Shown one piece after another: positions 50,037 through 59,630 of a stretch of DNA of 63,652 nt. The stretch covers positions 1 through 63,652 of the forward strand of contig NZ_MWPQ01000045.1 of NCBI RefSeq assembly GCF_002028545.1. Direction: 5' to 3'. The DNA comes from Nitrobacter vulgaris (lineage in GTDB: Bacteria; Pseudomonadota; Alphaproteobacteria; Rhizobiales; Xanthobacteraceae). Made by a program: the position numbers and the translations under genes. The notes below the pieces were generated by a model that saw only the letters and a list, made by a program, of their open reading frames with translations, ran no database searches and had not been told where the DNA came from. Within the stretch, counting starts at the first letter, position 1, and each line of letters starts with the position of its first letter.

Positions 50037-51860
50037 ATGTTCGAGGCCCATTTCCAGACATTCGAGGACCCCGAAGGCGGCGTCGCGCTGACCGCCCGTC
50101 TCGCCGCGTTTCGCGAGGAGCTGGTGCGGCGGCAACTGACAGGCTTCGTGATCCCGCGCGCGGACCGGCAGCAGAACGAGTATGTCCCGCCTTCCGAGGA
50201 GCGGCTGGCGTGGCTCACCGGCTTCACCGGATCGGCCGGCCTTGCCGTCGTGCTCGCGACGGAAGCTGCCGTATTTGTCGACGGCCGCTACACTTTGCAG
50301 GCGGCGCAACAGGTGGACGTTCGGGCCTGGAGCATCGCTTCGCTGGCCGATCCGCCCCCGGAAAGCTGGCTGGCGGAGCATCTCACGGCGGACGATCGCC
50401 TTGGTTACGATCCATGGCTGCACACCTCGGCGGCGGTCGAACGTCTCGCGACGGCTTGCACGAAGGCGGGCGCCGAACTCGTTCCGGTGGAGAGCAACCC
50501 GGTCGACAGCATCTGGACCGACCGACCCGCGCCTCCGCTCGGCCCGGTAACGATCCATGGCGCGACGTTCGCCGGCGAAGCCGAGGCCGACAAGCTCGCG
50601 CGCATCCGCACTGAGATGACAAAGCTCGGCGTCGATGCGCTGGTGTTGTCGGATTCCCATGCGGTGGCGTGGACCTTCAACATTCGCGGCGCCGATGTCT
50701 CGCATACGCCGCTGCCTCTGTCCTACGCCGTGGTGCCGAAGGATGGCCGTCCCACGATCTTCATCGACACCCGCAAACTTTCCAACAGCGCACGCGATCA
50801 TCTCGAGCGCAACGCCGAGGTCCGCGAACCTGATGAGCTGACCGACGCGCTGACGCAGACGGCCCAATCCGGCGCGGCCATCGCGCTCGACAAAGCCACC
50901 GCCGCCGACGCGTTGAGCCGCCTGATCACATCCGCCGGCGGAAAGCCGGTGCGCGGCAACGACCCCGTTGCGCTTTTGAAGGCGGTGAAGAACCAGACCG
51001 AGATCGAGGGCGCCCGCGCCGCGCATCGGCGCGACGCCGTGGCGCTGGCGCGGTTTCTCGCCTGGATCGACCGCGAGGCGCCGAAGGGCACGCTGACCGA
51101 AATCGACGCGGTCGAGGCACTGGAAACCTTTCGCCGCGAGACCGGCGCGCTGAAGGACGTCTCCTTTCCCACCATCTCGGGCACCGGGCCGAACGGCGCC
51201 ATCGTCCACTACCGCGTCACCCGCATGAGCAACCGCCGCATCGTGCCCGGCGATCTGCTGCTGATCGATTCCGGCGGGCAATACGAGGACGGCACCACCG
51301 ACGTCACCCGCACCATCGCCATCGGCACGCCGACCGACGAGATGCGCGACCGCTTCACCCGCGTGCTGCGCGGCCACATCGCCATCGCCCGCGCGATGTT
51401 TCCTGATGGCACCACCGGCGCGCAACTCGACACGCTGGCGCGGCAGTTTCTCTGGCAGGCCGGCATCGACTTCGACCACGGCACCGGCCACGGCGTCGGC
51501 AGCTATCTGTCGGTGCATGAAGGCCCGGCGCGGATTTCGAAACTCGGCACCACACCGCTGAAGCGCGGCATGATCCTGTCCAACGAGCCGGGCTATTATA
51601 AACGTGATGGGTTCGGCATCCGGATCGAAAATCTGGTGCTGGTCACGGCCGCGGAAATTGCGCATGCCGAGAAACCCATGAACGGCTTCGAGACCCTGAC
51701 GCTGGCGCCGATCGACCGCCGCCTGATCGATCACCGCATCAGCAAGAAAGAGCTGATGTGGCTTAACGACTATCACGCCCGCGTCCGCCGCGAGGTGCGC
51801 CCGCATCTCGACGAAGCCACGAAACTCTGGCTCGACGCAGCGACCGAGCCGCTGCCGTAG
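50037..51860 (+). CDS. Xaa-Pro aminopeptidase (M24 family)
   Basis: 607 residues: creatinase-like N-terminal domains (about 15-305) and the pita-bread metallopeptidase (about 315-530). Metal ligands: DSGGQYEDGTTDVTR (Asp pair), HGTGHGVG (His), NEPGYY (Glu) and IENLVLV. Removes N-terminal residues before proline. The three-domain length matches eukaryote-like cytosolic XPNPEP1-type enzymes also common in alphaproteobacteria. Confidence 0.92.
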   Translation: MFEAHFQTFEDPEGGVALTARLAAFREELVRRQLTGFVIPRADRQQNEYVPPSEERLAWLTGFTGSAGLAVVLATEAAVFVDGRYTLQAAQQVDVRAWSIASLADPPPESWLAEHLTADDRLGYDPWLHTSAAVERLATACTKAGAELVPVESNPVDSIWTDRPAPPLGPVTIHGATFAGEAEADKLARIRTEMTKLGVDALVLSDSHAVAWTFNIRGADVSHTPLPLSYAVVPKDGRPTIFIDTRKLSNSARDHLERNAEVREPDELTDALTQTAQSGAAIALDKATAADALSRLITSAGGKPVRGNDPVALLKAVKNQTEIEGARAAHRRDAVALARFLAWIDREAPKGTLTEIDAVEALETFRRETGALKDVSFPTISGTGPNGAIVHYRVTRMSNRRIVPGDLLLIDSGGQYEDGTTDVTRTIAIGTPTDEMRDRFTRVLRGHIAIARAMFPDGTTGAQLDTLARQFLWQAGIDFDHGTGHGVGSYLSVHEGPARISKLGTTPLKRGMILSNEPGYYKRDGFGIRIENLVLVTAAEIAHAEKPMNGFETLTLAPIDRRLIDHRISKKELMWLNDYHARVRREVRPHLDEATKLWLDAATEPLP

Positions 51861-52110
51861 CGCGCGCGAGGCTTGCCTCGTTCGCGTCACGAAAACTCGC
51901 GTGACGTTTGCGCCATTCGCGCAAAATATTCAACGTCGATCTCCTGCCTGCGCTCCTGACGCTAGTTAAAACGTAACCCTGCCATTAAACCGTCTCTGTT
52001 CCGGCTCCGATTGTCTGTAGTGAGCATCTGTGGGCCTAGCGTAGATCAAATGCGCTCACAGAACGCATCCGGCGTGACCTTACGAGGGCTCGCCAGTCGG
52101 GGAGGCTCAG

Positions 52111-53136
52111 ATGCAAAACGGAATTTCTCCAGATCACATACTGCAAATTGGCTTTGGGTTCTGGCCAGCCAAGACATTGTTGAGCGCGGTGGAACTAGGG
52201 CTCTTCTCGCTGCTTGCGGACGGCCCCAAAACCGGCCTCGAACTGCAACGCGCCATGGGTCTGCATCCGCGCGGGACGTATGATTTTCTCGATACCCTCG
52301 TCGCGCTCGGATTGCTGCGGAGGGACGGCGCCGGTGAAACTGGCAGATACGGCAATACGCCATCAACCGAGCTATTCCTGGTCGAGCGGAGCCCACAATA
52401 CATCGGTGGAATCCTTAAGATGGCGAACGCGCGCCTATATCGGTTCTGGGGCAATCTCACACCGGCATTGCAGACTGGAAAGCCTCAAAACGAGATCAAG
52501 GAGACAGGCAAGTCCATGTTCGGCGAGCTCTATGCGGACCCGGCGCGCCTGGAGCAGTTCATGGACGCGATGAGCGGCATCTCGATGAGGAATTTCACGA
52601 CGTTTGCCGAGAAGTTCGATTTTTCCAAACATAAGACGCTGGCCGATATAGGCGGCGCAACCGGGCAGCTTTCGGCCATCATCGCGGCGCGGCATCCGCA
52701 CATGCAATGCCGGACCTGCGATCTCTCAGATGTGCGGCCGATCGCCGAACGGCGCTTGAGGGAGTGCAATCTCGGCGGCAGGGTCACCGCCGAGACGATC
52801 GACTTCTTTGCTGATGAATTTCCCAAGGCGGATATCATCACAATGGGAATGATCCTTCACGACTGGAACCTCGAGAACAAGAAAATGCTGATCGCCAAGG
52901 CCTACCGTTCATTGCCAACCGGCGGCGCACTGGTCGCCATTGAAAATATCATCGACGATGAACGCAGGCAAAACGGCTTCGGTCTCATGATGTCTCTGAA
53001 CATGTTGATCGAATTTGGTGAGGCGTTTGACTTCACTGGCGCCCAGTTCACCGAGTGGTGCAAAGAGGCAGGGTTCAGTCGCTGCGAGATTATTCCGTTA
53101 GCAGGACCTGCAAGTGCAGCGGTGGCTTACAAGTAG
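52111..53136 (+). CDS. O-methyltransferase (hydroxyneurosporene/COMT-like)
   Basis: 341 residues; GGGGAGG before ATG 52111. N-terminal winged-helix dimerisation domain (about 20-100) and C-terminal SAM domain with ADIGGATGQLSAIIAARHP (about 178-196) and LHDWNLENKKMLIAKAYRSL, whose His is the likely base. This is the Methyltransf_2 fold used on phenols and carotenoids. Substrate unknown; no biosynthetic cluster nearby. Confidence 0.82.
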   Translation: MQNGISPDHILQIGFGFWPAKTLLSAVELGLFSLLADGPKTGLELQRAMGLHPRGTYDFLDTLVALGLLRRDGAGETGRYGNTPSTELFLVERSPQYIGGILKMANARLYRFWGNLTPALQTGKPQNEIKETGKSMFGELYADPARLEQFMDAMSGISMRNFTTFAEKFDFSKHKTLADIGGATGQLSAIIAARHPHMQCRTCDLSDVRPIAERRLRECNLGGRVTAETIDFFADEFPKADIITMGMILHDWNLENKKMLIAKAYRSLPTGGALVAIENIIDDERRQNGFGLMMSLNMLIEFGEAFDFTGAQFTEWCKEAGFSRCEIIPLAGPASAAVAYK

Positions 53137-53255
53137 GGGCTTCGCATTGCTACTCCTTGAGCCAGAAATAAGTCTCGATTCATAAATGGTCTTTCGGAAG
53201 CCGTAGATCTTTACCTCTCCCCTCAGCGTGGCCCTATGACGGTCCGGTCCGGACG

Positions 53256-53975
53256 CTAATACTCCACCTCCGGAAACCACGTCTCCCCTCGCCCCTCCGG
53301 TGTCATGTCGAGCAGATTCCACAAGGGATCGGCCATGTCGCCGGCGCGGTGGTGCTGGCCTGGCACCGGGCGCGCGAAGGCCATCTCCGAGCCCCAGAAG
53401 TGATGGATTTTTCCGTTGCGTTTTTTGAAGACGTTGAAGATCGTTTCGTCCCAGTTCTTGCCCACCGGCACACTGTGCTGAAGCCGCATGGCTTTTGACA
53501 GCTTCGTGGTGTCGCCAAAATAGTCGCCGTCGTAACAGTTGCCCGCGGTCGAGAGCAGCGACATATGCTGCCAGCCGCGCTCGCGTGCGAGCGCCATCAG
53601 CCGCGCGATCGGCGATTTGGCGACAACATGAAACGCCGCGCGCTGGGTGAGGTGTCGCGCCGCGCCGTCGATGCCATCGAGAAGATGCGTGCAACCGGAG
53701 CATGGGGAGTCGCGCTCGGGGCCATACATGAAACTGTAGAGGATCATCGTGTCGTGCGGCCCGAACAGCTCGGACATCCTCACCTTCTGCGGCATGAGAT
53801 TGTCGCCGATGCGCTCGAACACATAATCCCACGGTACTTCGCCACCCAACGGCAGCGCACGACGCCGCGCCGCGACGGCCTCGATCTGCGCGCGCAGCTT
53901 GATCTCCTCCTCCAACAACCGGTTGCGCGCGATTCGATAGCCCTCGCTCTCGTTCGGATATTGCAGATGTTCCAT
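53256..53975 (-). CDS. DUF899 thioredoxin-like protein
   Basis: 239 residues from MEHLQYPNE. The middle shows a thioredoxin-fold active-site-like loop SPCSGCTHLLDGIDG (about 92-106) after YSFMYGPERD, typical of the DUF899 family. A redox or dithiol role is inferred. Single gene. Confidence 0.8.
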   Translation of the reverse strand: MEHLQYPNESEGYRIARNRLLEEEIKLRAQIEAVAARRRALPLGGEVPWDYVFERIGDNLMPQKVRMSELFGPHDTMILYSFMYGPERDSPCSGCTHLLDGIDGAARHLTQRAAFHVVAKSPIARLMALARERGWQHMSLLSTAGNCYDGDYFGDTTKLSKAMRLQHSVPVGKNWDETIFNVFKKRNGKIHHFWGSEMAFARPVPGQHHRAGDMADPLWNLLDMTPEGRGETWFPEVEY

Positions 53976-54060
53976 CGGGGGCCTCGTCGAATGCTGGGGG
54001 GCGCTAAAGTCTTTCACCGCTTCACGGGAATGGTGAAGGCTCTAGCTTTTTGATCTGACG

Positions 54061-54107
54061 GGTTTTCTTCACGCGAACCGGATTCCACTTCGCTCGAAAA
54101 CGCTATA
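54061..54107. repeat. Dispersed palindromic repeat, copy 2
   Basis: Same element as 49028-49070 with small differences (GGTTTTCTTCACGCGAACCG...TTCGCTCGAAAACGCTATAG). Lies upstream of the DUF899 gene. Confidence 0.85.
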
Positions 54108-54193
54108 GCGGGATCGAACGGAGAAAACGCGGGGCCTGGAGCCGGGTTCCGGGCCGCGAACAATGCGCCGTGTCGCCGGCAATGCCGGCGCAA

Positions 54194-54223
54194 CAAAAAA
54201 GCCCCGTCATCGCTGACGAGGCT
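54194..54223 (-). terminator. Intrinsic terminator downstream of cspA
   Basis: On the minus strand AGCCTCGTC-AGCGAT-GACGGGGCT is followed by TTTTTTG. It lies about 165 nt past the cspA stop and is the first terminator on that strand. The intervening 54224-54388 contains only short repeats of GTTTCA type. Confidence 0.8.
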
Positions 54224-54388
54224 CCCTGAACGCCCGTTTCAAGACACTGTCCGTTTCAGGACATAGGTGAAACGAGGCGCGAAGAAAGCGGGTCCCGGTT
54301 CATCCGCGGGTGACGACGCTTTCCGATTCCTTGCATGATGCATGGCCATCATCACAAGGAGATGACAGCCAGCGCGACCATGATCTGT

Positions 54389-54598
54389 TTAAGCGAGCGA
54401 GAGATTTTCCGCGCTGACCTTGCCGCGCATCTTGTCGGTCTTCAGCTCGAAGTTGACCTTCTGGCCCTCATTGAGGCCGCTGAGGCCCGCACGCTCCACC
54501 GCGCTGATATGCACGAACACGTCGTTGCCGCCATCGCTCGGCTGGATGAAGCCAAAACCCTTCTGGCCGTTAAACCACTTCACTGTACCTGTCGTCAT
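54389..54598 (-). CDS. cspA: Cold-shock protein
   Basis: 69 residues, a single OB-fold cold-shock domain. RNP1 KGFGFIQ and RNP2 VFVHISAV are intact. Binds RNA and prevents secondary structure. AGGGACGA precedes the ATG. A long 5' region (to about 54720) is consistent with the structured leaders of csp genes. Confidence 0.95.
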   Translation of the reverse strand: MTTGTVKWFNGQKGFGFIQPSDGGNDVFVHISAVERAGLSGLNEGQKVNFELKTDKMRGKVSAENLSLA

Positions 54599-54834
54599 CG
54601 GAGTCGTCCCTTATTCCAAAGCGCGCACATGCGCGTTTTCCGCGCACGATTGCGCGAGCCATCCAATCTCAGCGATGTCTTTGGAAAGGAGCCTTGTCTT
54701 TTTACATAAGACTTGCGGCGCTCTAACAAAACCAATGCCGGCAATCGAATACCCCTAGTTATGGCATTTTTCGGCGGAGAAGGCAAATCCCGGCCCACCC
54801 TGGCATTCCGGCAAACCATGCCTATATAGGTTCC

Positions 54835-55119
54835 ATGACAAAGTCTCCGCCGAGTCCAGCACAACTGGCCCGTAACGAACGAATGCGCACAGCCGCCATT
54901 GAGGGCGCCAAGGCCCGCGCCGATATTGAAGCCCGCGATGTCGCGGTCCGCAAGAACATGGAGCGCCTGCGCGTCCTGCGGCTTGCGAAGGAAGCCGAAG
55001 AGGCGGCGCAGCCGAAGCCAGTGAAAGCGCCCGCCCGAGGCAAGAAGGCAGCGCCCAAACAAGCGGCCAAGCTGTCGGATTTCCTTGCGGCGCAGAAGAG
55101 CAACGGCCGGACCACTTGA
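54835..55119 (+). CDS. Basic hypothetical protein
   Basis: 94 residues, about half Ala/Lys/Arg, mostly helical, ending LSDFLAAQKSNGRTT. No motif recognised. The frame is bounded downstream by a clean terminator, supporting its being expressed. Homologues seem common in Bradyrhizobium-like genomes. Confidence 0.65.
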   Translation: MTKSPPSPAQLARNERMRTAAIEGAKARADIEARDVAVRKNMERLRVLRLAKEAEEAAQPKPVKAPARGKKAAPKQAAKLSDFLAAQKSNGRTT

Positions 55120-55167
55120 ATCGGTGACGTCCGACCACCGCTCACAATTTGACAGAATCTAAAATCT

Positions 55168-55197
55168 AAAAAGCCCCGGATCGCTCCGGGGCTTTTT
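55168..55197. terminator. Bidirectional intrinsic terminator
   Basis: AAAAAGCCCCGGA-TCGC-TCCGGGGCTTTTTGCG: a perfect 9-bp stem with A-run and T-run, serving both the plus gene 54835-55119 and the minus gene ahcY. Confidence 0.92.
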
Positions 55198-55225
55198 GCG
55201 TTTCGTAGCGCGTGAGCCTTCAAGC

Positions 55226-55274
55226 GAGCATGATCTCATCCGAAAACCGGTGCCCACTTTTCGGGATCATGCTC
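55226..55274. repeat. Second family of dispersed palindrome next to ahcY
   Basis: GAGCATGATC...GATCATGCTC (49 bp, arms perfect 10 bp) with centre GAAAACCGGTGCCCACTTTTC. The inner part shares AACCGGT..CCACTT with the other repeat family, suggesting common origin. It overlaps the ahcY stop codon by two bases. Confidence 0.7.
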
Positions 55275-56712
55275 AATATCGGTAATGATCGCTCTTGAAC
55301 GGACCATCGACCTTGACGCCGATGTAATCGGCCTGGTCCTTGCGCAATTCGGTGAGCCTGACGCCGATCTTGTTCAGATGCAGCCGCGCCACCTTCTCAT
55401 CCAGCGACTTCGGCAGCACGTAGACTTCCTTCTTGTACTTGCCGTTCTTGTTGCCCGCGAACAGTTCGATCTGCGCCAGCGTCTGGTTGGTGAAGGAGGC
55501 GGACATCACGAACGACGGATGCCCCATGGCATTGCCGAGATTCACCAGACGGCCTTCCGACAACAGGATCATGCGCTTGCCGTCCGGGAAGGTGATCTCG
55601 TCGACCTGCGGCTTGATGTTGTCCCACTTCAGGTTCTTCAACGCGCCGACCTGAATCTCGTTGTCGAAGTGACCAATGTTGCAGACGATGGCGCGATCCT
55701 TCATCGCTCGCATGTGCTCGATGGTGATGATGTCCTTGTTGCCGGTGGCGGTGACGAAGATGTCGGCGCGCGACACCGCGTCCTCCATGGTCACAACCTC
55801 ATAGCCTTCCATCGCCGCTTGCAGCGCGCAGATCGGATCGATCTCGGAGACCATGACGCGGCAGCCGGCCTGGCGCAGCGAGGCGGCCGAGCCCTTGCCG
55901 ACGTCGCCGAAGCCGGCAACCATGGCGACCTTGCCGCTCATCATCACATCGGTGCCCCGGCGGATGCCGTCGACCAGCGACTCGCGGCAGCCATAGAGGT
56001 TGTCGAACTTGGATTTGGTGACGCTGTCGTTGACGTTGATCGCGGGCCACAGCAGCGTGCCGTTCTTCTGCATCTCGTAAAGGCGATGCACGCCGGTGGT
56101 GGTCTCTTCCGAGACGCCCTGGATGGATTTGGCCACCGCGCCGAACCAGCCTTTCGGCTTGTCTTTCAGCAGGCGCTTGATCAGCGCGAACAACACTTCC
56201 TCTTCCTCGGCGCCCGGCTTGTCGAGAAACGCGATGTCGCCCTTCTCCGCGCGCACGCCGAGGTGGATCAGCAGCGTCGCGTCGCCGCCGTCATCGAGGA
56301 TCATGTTGGGATGGCCACCGCCGTGCCAGTCGAACAGCTTCGCGGTGTAGTCCCAGTAGTCCTTCAGCGTCTCGCCCTTGACAGCAAATACCGGAATGCC
56401 GGCGGCGGCGATCGCGGCGGCGGCGTGATCCTGCGTCGAATAGATGTTGCAGGAGACCCAGCGGATATCGGCGCCCAGCGCTTTCAGGGTTTCGATCAGC
56501 ACCGCGGTCTGGATCGTCATGTGCAGCGAGCCCGCGATGCGCGCGCCCTTCAAAGGCTGTTTGGGTCCGTATTCCTCGCGCGTCGCCATCAGGCCGGGCA
56601 TCTCGGTCTCGGCGAGCGAGATTTCCTTACGGCCGAAATCGGCAAGGCCAATGTCGGCGACGATGTAGTCTGTGAAGCCGGCGGGCTGCTTGGCGGTGGC
56701 AGATTGGGTCAT
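55273..56712 (-). CDS. ahcY: Adenosylhomocysteinase
   Basis: 479 residues. Hydrolyses S-adenosylhomocysteine to adenosine and homocysteine, closing the SAM cycle. NAD-binding [17 protein letters not shown] and the catalytic-region [25 protein letters not shown] are exact for the family, and the C-terminal SDHYRY is the conserved end. Directly downstream of metK on the same strand. Confidence 0.96.
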   Translation of the reverse strand: MTQSATAKQPAGFTDYIVADIGLADFGRKEISLAETEMPGLMATREEYGPKQPLKGARIAGSLHMTIQTAVLIETLKALGADIRWVSCNIYSTQDHAAAAIAAAGIPVFAVKGETLKDYWDYTAKLFDWHGGGHPNMILDDGGDATLLIHLGVRAEKGDIAFLDKPGAEEEEVLFALIKRLLKDKPKGWFGAVAKSIQGVSEETTTGVHRLYEMQKNGTLLWPAINVNDSVTKSKFDNLYGCRESLVDGIRRGTDVMMSGKVAMVAGFGDVGKGSAASLRQAGCRVMVSEIDPICALQAAMEGYEVVTMEDAVSRADIFVTATGNKDIITIEHMRAMKDRAIVCNIGHFDNEIQVGALKNLKWDNIKPQVDEITFPDGKRMILLSEGRLVNLGNAMGHPSFVMSASFTNQTLAQIELFAGNKNGKYKKEVYVLPKSLDEKVARLHLNKIGVRLTELRKDQADYIGVKVDGPFKSDHYRY

Positions 56713-56786
56713 GGTGTTATGGTATTCCCTGATATCTCACGAGATTAACGAGTGAAGCGCTCTCTTCCGCAACGGAGAAGGAACCA

Positions 56787-57983
56787 TCACACAGCGCTCT
56801 TGAGCGTGGTGGCGAGATCGGTCTTCTCCCATGAGAACCCGCCCTCGTTGTCCGGCGTGCGTCCGAAATGACCGTAGGACGAGGTGCGCGCATAGATCGG
56901 CCGGTTCAGATCGAGATGCTTGCGGATACCGCGCGGCGTGAGATCCATCGCCTCGGAGACGATCCGCTCGAGCGTGTCTTCCGGAGCCTTTCCGGTGCCG
57001 TGCGTATCAATATAGATCGAGAGCGGCCGCGCCACACCGATGGCATAGGCGAGCTGCAATGTGCAGCGATCGGCGAGACCGGCTGCGACGATGTTCTTGG
57101 CAAGGTAGCGCGCGGCGTAGGCCGCCGAGCGGTCGACCTTGGTCGGGTCCTTGCCGGAAAACGCGCCGCCGCCATGCGGCGCCGCGCCGCCGTAGGTATC
57201 GACAATGATCTTCCGGCCGGTCAGGCCGGCGTCGCCGTCGGGGCCGCCGATGAAGAACTTGCCGGTGGGGTTGATGTGCCAGATGGTCTTGTTGGTGATC
57301 CATCCCTTCGGCAGCGCCTCGCGCACATAGGGCTCGACACGCTCGCGGACCTGATCGGAGCTCATGTCCTCGACGAGATGCTGATGCGACACCACGATCT
57401 CGCGCACGCCGACCGGCTTGCCGTTTTCATATTGCACGGTGACCTGGCTCTTGGAGTCCGGTCCCAGCACCTTTTCTTTGCCAGAGTGGCGAGCCTCAGA
57501 AATCAATCGCAGGATCTTGTGAGCGTAGAATATCGGCGCCGGCATCAGGTCCGGCGTTTCGTTGCAGGCATAGCCGAACATGATGCCCTGGTCGCCGGCG
57601 CCTTCTTCCTTGTTGGTGCCCGGCTGCAGCGCGTCGACGCCCTGGGCGATGTCGGCCGACTGCGGATGCAGCAGAATCTCGATATCGGCGGTCTTCCAGT
57701 GAAAGCCGTCCTGCTCGTAGCCGATGTCCTTGATCGCGGCGCGCACGACGCTTTCAATCTTGTCCTTGGTGACGGATTCCGGCCCGCGGGTTTCGCCGGC
57801 GATCACCACCTTGTTGGTGGTGGCAAGGGTCTCGCAGGCGGCGCGGATCGCCCATGGGTCGATGCCGGCTTTTGGGCCTTCGCTGAAAAAGAGATCGACG
57901 ATCTCATCGGAGATCCGGTCGCACACCTTGTCGGGATGTCCCTCCGAAACCGACTCGCTCGTGAATAAGTAGGATCCGCGCAT
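56787..57983 (-). CDS. metK: S-adenosylmethionine synthase
   Basis: 398 residues. Makes SAM from methionine and ATP. ATP-binding [22 protein letters not shown] (about 7-28), GEQ-type loops [13 protein letters not shown] and [21 protein letters not shown] are all present. A 57-nt leader with a hairpin lies in front. Part of the 59391-55273 SAM cluster. Confidence 0.96.
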   Translation of the reverse strand: MRGSYLFTSESVSEGHPDKVCDRISDEIVDLFFSEGPKAGIDPWAIRAACETLATTNKVVIAGETRGPESVTKDKIESVVRAAIKDIGYEQDGFHWKTADIEILLHPQSADIAQGVDALQPGTNKEEGAGDQGIMFGYACNETPDLMPAPIFYAHKILRLISEARHSGKEKVLGPDSKSQVTVQYENGKPVGVREIVVSHQHLVEDMSSDQVRERVEPYVREALPKGWITNKTIWHINPTGKFFIGGPDGDAGLTGRKIIVDTYGGAAPHGGGAFSGKDPTKVDRSAAYAARYLAKNIVAAGLADRCTLQLAYAIGVARPLSIYIDTHGTGKAPEDTLERIVSEAMDLTPRGIRKHLDLNRPIYARTSSYGHFGRTPDNEGGFSWEKTDLATTLKSAV

Positions 57984-57990
57984 CAATCGA

Positions 57991-58021
57991 CCTTTCGTCC
58001 GCCAGGTGGCGGTCCTTTCGT
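57991..58021 (-). promoter_or_regulatory. metK leader: repeated CGAAAGG around a hairpin
   Basis: On the minus strand ACGAAAGG occurs twice (complement of CCTTTCGT at 57991-57998 and 58014-58021) flanking CCGCCACCTGGCGG. The downstream AAGG is the likely ribosome-binding site; the upstream copy with the stem suggests alternative pairing. It does not match SAM riboswitch consensus that I know. Confidence 0.3.
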
Positions 58022-58038
58022 GCTGTTAATCTGAAATG

Positions 58039-59391
58039 TCAGTCCCGGCGACGCGAGATGACGTAGGATTCATCGTAGAACCAGAGACCGTTGTGTTTGC
58101 GCAAAACCTCTCTGGTAGCGTCGAGATAGCGGCCGCTTTGGGTCATTTCCGTCAACCGGTCATCTTCGACTTGGGCGACATAAACCGCCGCATTCCACGC
58201 CGCGAACAGAGTCGACGTTCCGATGGACCCAGTGACCTCATTGGGCAGCGCTTCCATATCATAGCGAAAAATCGAACGATGGTCGGCGTATGCGTTGAAA
58301 TTGAGGTCGCGCCCCACCGAACCGAGCTCGTACTTCACGGCGCGCAATAGCTCATGACGGCTCACGGCGAAAGGGTTTTCTCCTGGCCAGACGGTCTGGA
58401 CGATCTCCAGTCCGGGATCTTGTCCGTGAGAATGTATTCCTATCAAACGCCCTCCGGATCGCAAGCTCCGCGCCAGCGGAGCGATGATTCTTCTAGCCTT
58501 GAAATTGAGGGAAGACCGAGCCCGGTACGGCTGCGAGGCGATCACCAGATCAAAGTTGGCTTCGACCCGCCCGGCCCGTGGAATCGCGGAATCCAGCAGG
58601 AACTGGTGGTCCTCGCGATAGATGACCAGCACCACCGGGCGCTCGTAAACCGGCATCCCCGTGACCGGGCTGACGTTCGCCCTCCAGTTCTCCTCCAGAA
58701 ACGGCCACAGGTCGCGGATTTGGACCTCAAACTCGCCGGAAGATGCCCCCCGCAGCGCCACCTCGCGCCACACCATGCTGGCGGCAGCCTGGGACGACCG
58801 GGGCGCCAGCCAAGGCGCCTCCGCGTAATTCATGTTGGTCAGCACCATAACCGTCGCGGGATGCTCAAACAGACGATCCGGCAGCTTGTCCAGCGTCAGC
58901 TTGATGTCTTCGAGGCTAAGCTCCTTGCCTGCGATGTAGAATGGCATGTGGGGAAACCGGCCATGCATCGACCGCATCACCCGCGCCAGGACTGTGCCGT
59001 CGCCGACCCCCGCATCAAAAACCCGCAGCGCCGGCGGCCGCGGATGAATGCTGCCGAACTCCAGCGCGACCCGATCGGCGATCACCCGCTTTTCGCTGCA
59101 GGTATGGACGAAAAGCAGATACTTTTGCCGGTTCTCAAAAAAGCGGAAGTTGGCGCGGGGATCGCGCCGCTCGATCGGCTCCGGCTTGCGGACCCGCACC
59201 GTCCCATCCGGGGAACCGGAGACGATATAGGCCTCGATCCGGTTCAGGGTGTCGATGGTAATGCGCTTGCCCTCGCGCAGCCGGTGCACGAGCTTACCGT
59301 CATTGACGGCACGCCGGCCGAAGGTCGATTCGGCCATGCCGGCCCGGCGGCAGTAGCCGGAAATCTGGCTCAGCAATTCCTCGTTCGTCAT
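58039..59391 (-). CDS. HTH-domain protein with methyltransferase-like domain
   Basis: 450 residues. N-terminal helix-turn-helix (about 1-55: EELLSQISGYCRRAGMAESTFGRRAVNDGKLVHRLREGKRITIDTLNRIEAYI). The C-terminal domain (about 95-450) has a Rossmann-like VFDAGVGDGTVLARVMR (about 124-140), so it resembles a SAM-dependent methyltransferase. Being directly upstream of metK (55 nt) hints at regulation of, or dependence on, SAM. Whether it is catalytic or a SAM-sensing regulator is open. Confidence 0.65.
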   Translation of the reverse strand: MTNEELLSQISGYCRRAGMAESTFGRRAVNDGKLVHRLREGKRITIDTLNRIEAYIVSGSPDGTVRVRKPEPIERRDPRANFRFFENRQKYLLFVHTCSEKRVIADRVALEFGSIHPRPPALRVFDAGVGDGTVLARVMRSMHGRFPHMPFYIAGKELSLEDIKLTLDKLPDRLFEHPATVMVLTNMNYAEAPWLAPRSSQAAASMVWREVALRGASSGEFEVQIRDLWPFLEENWRANVSPVTGMPVYERPVVLVIYREDHQFLLDSAIPRAGRVEANFDLVIASQPYRARSSLNFKARRIIAPLARSLRSGGRLIGIHSHGQDPGLEIVQTVWPGENPFAVSRHELLRAVKYELGSVGRDLNFNAYADHRSIFRYDMEALPNEVTGSIGTSTLFAAWNAAVYVAQVEDDRLTEMTQSGRYLDATREVLRKHNGLWFYDESYVISRRRD

Positions 59392-59533
59392 TATAGCGTG
59401 AATGGGGCCAGACTAATGGGCAATAGGACGTGAAGCCAATTTCCTATCATCCGCTGCCCACAATTGAAACCCAGAAAAGCAGCCCCGCGAGCCTATTCCG
59501 CTCAGCCCTTATGAAGGTCAGATGCCTCTTGAC

Positions 59534-59583
59534 GTGTTTTCTTCATGCGAACCGGTTATCGACTTCGCTCGAAAACGCTATAT
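59534..59583. repeat. Dispersed palindromic repeat, copy 3
   Basis: GTGTTTTCTTCATGCGAACC...TTCGCTCGAAAACGCTATA, same element as copies at 49028 and 54061; between the HTH-methyltransferase start and the UDP-glucose dehydrogenase gene. Confidence 0.85.
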
Positions 59584-59630
59584 GAGGCGCTGATTACCAT
59601 CCCCCGACCCTCCTGCGGCAGGTTTGAACG

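Noticed and set aside
49023-51890. A 955-residue minus-strand open frame opposite prmA and aminopeptidase P
   Set aside because: It is antisense to two clearly conserved genes and has no recognisable domain; long GC-rich shadow frames are common here.
57984-58038. SAM or SAM/SAH riboswitch before metK
   Set aside because: The sequence lacks the conserved cores of the SAM classes I know; only a small hairpin and repeats are visible.
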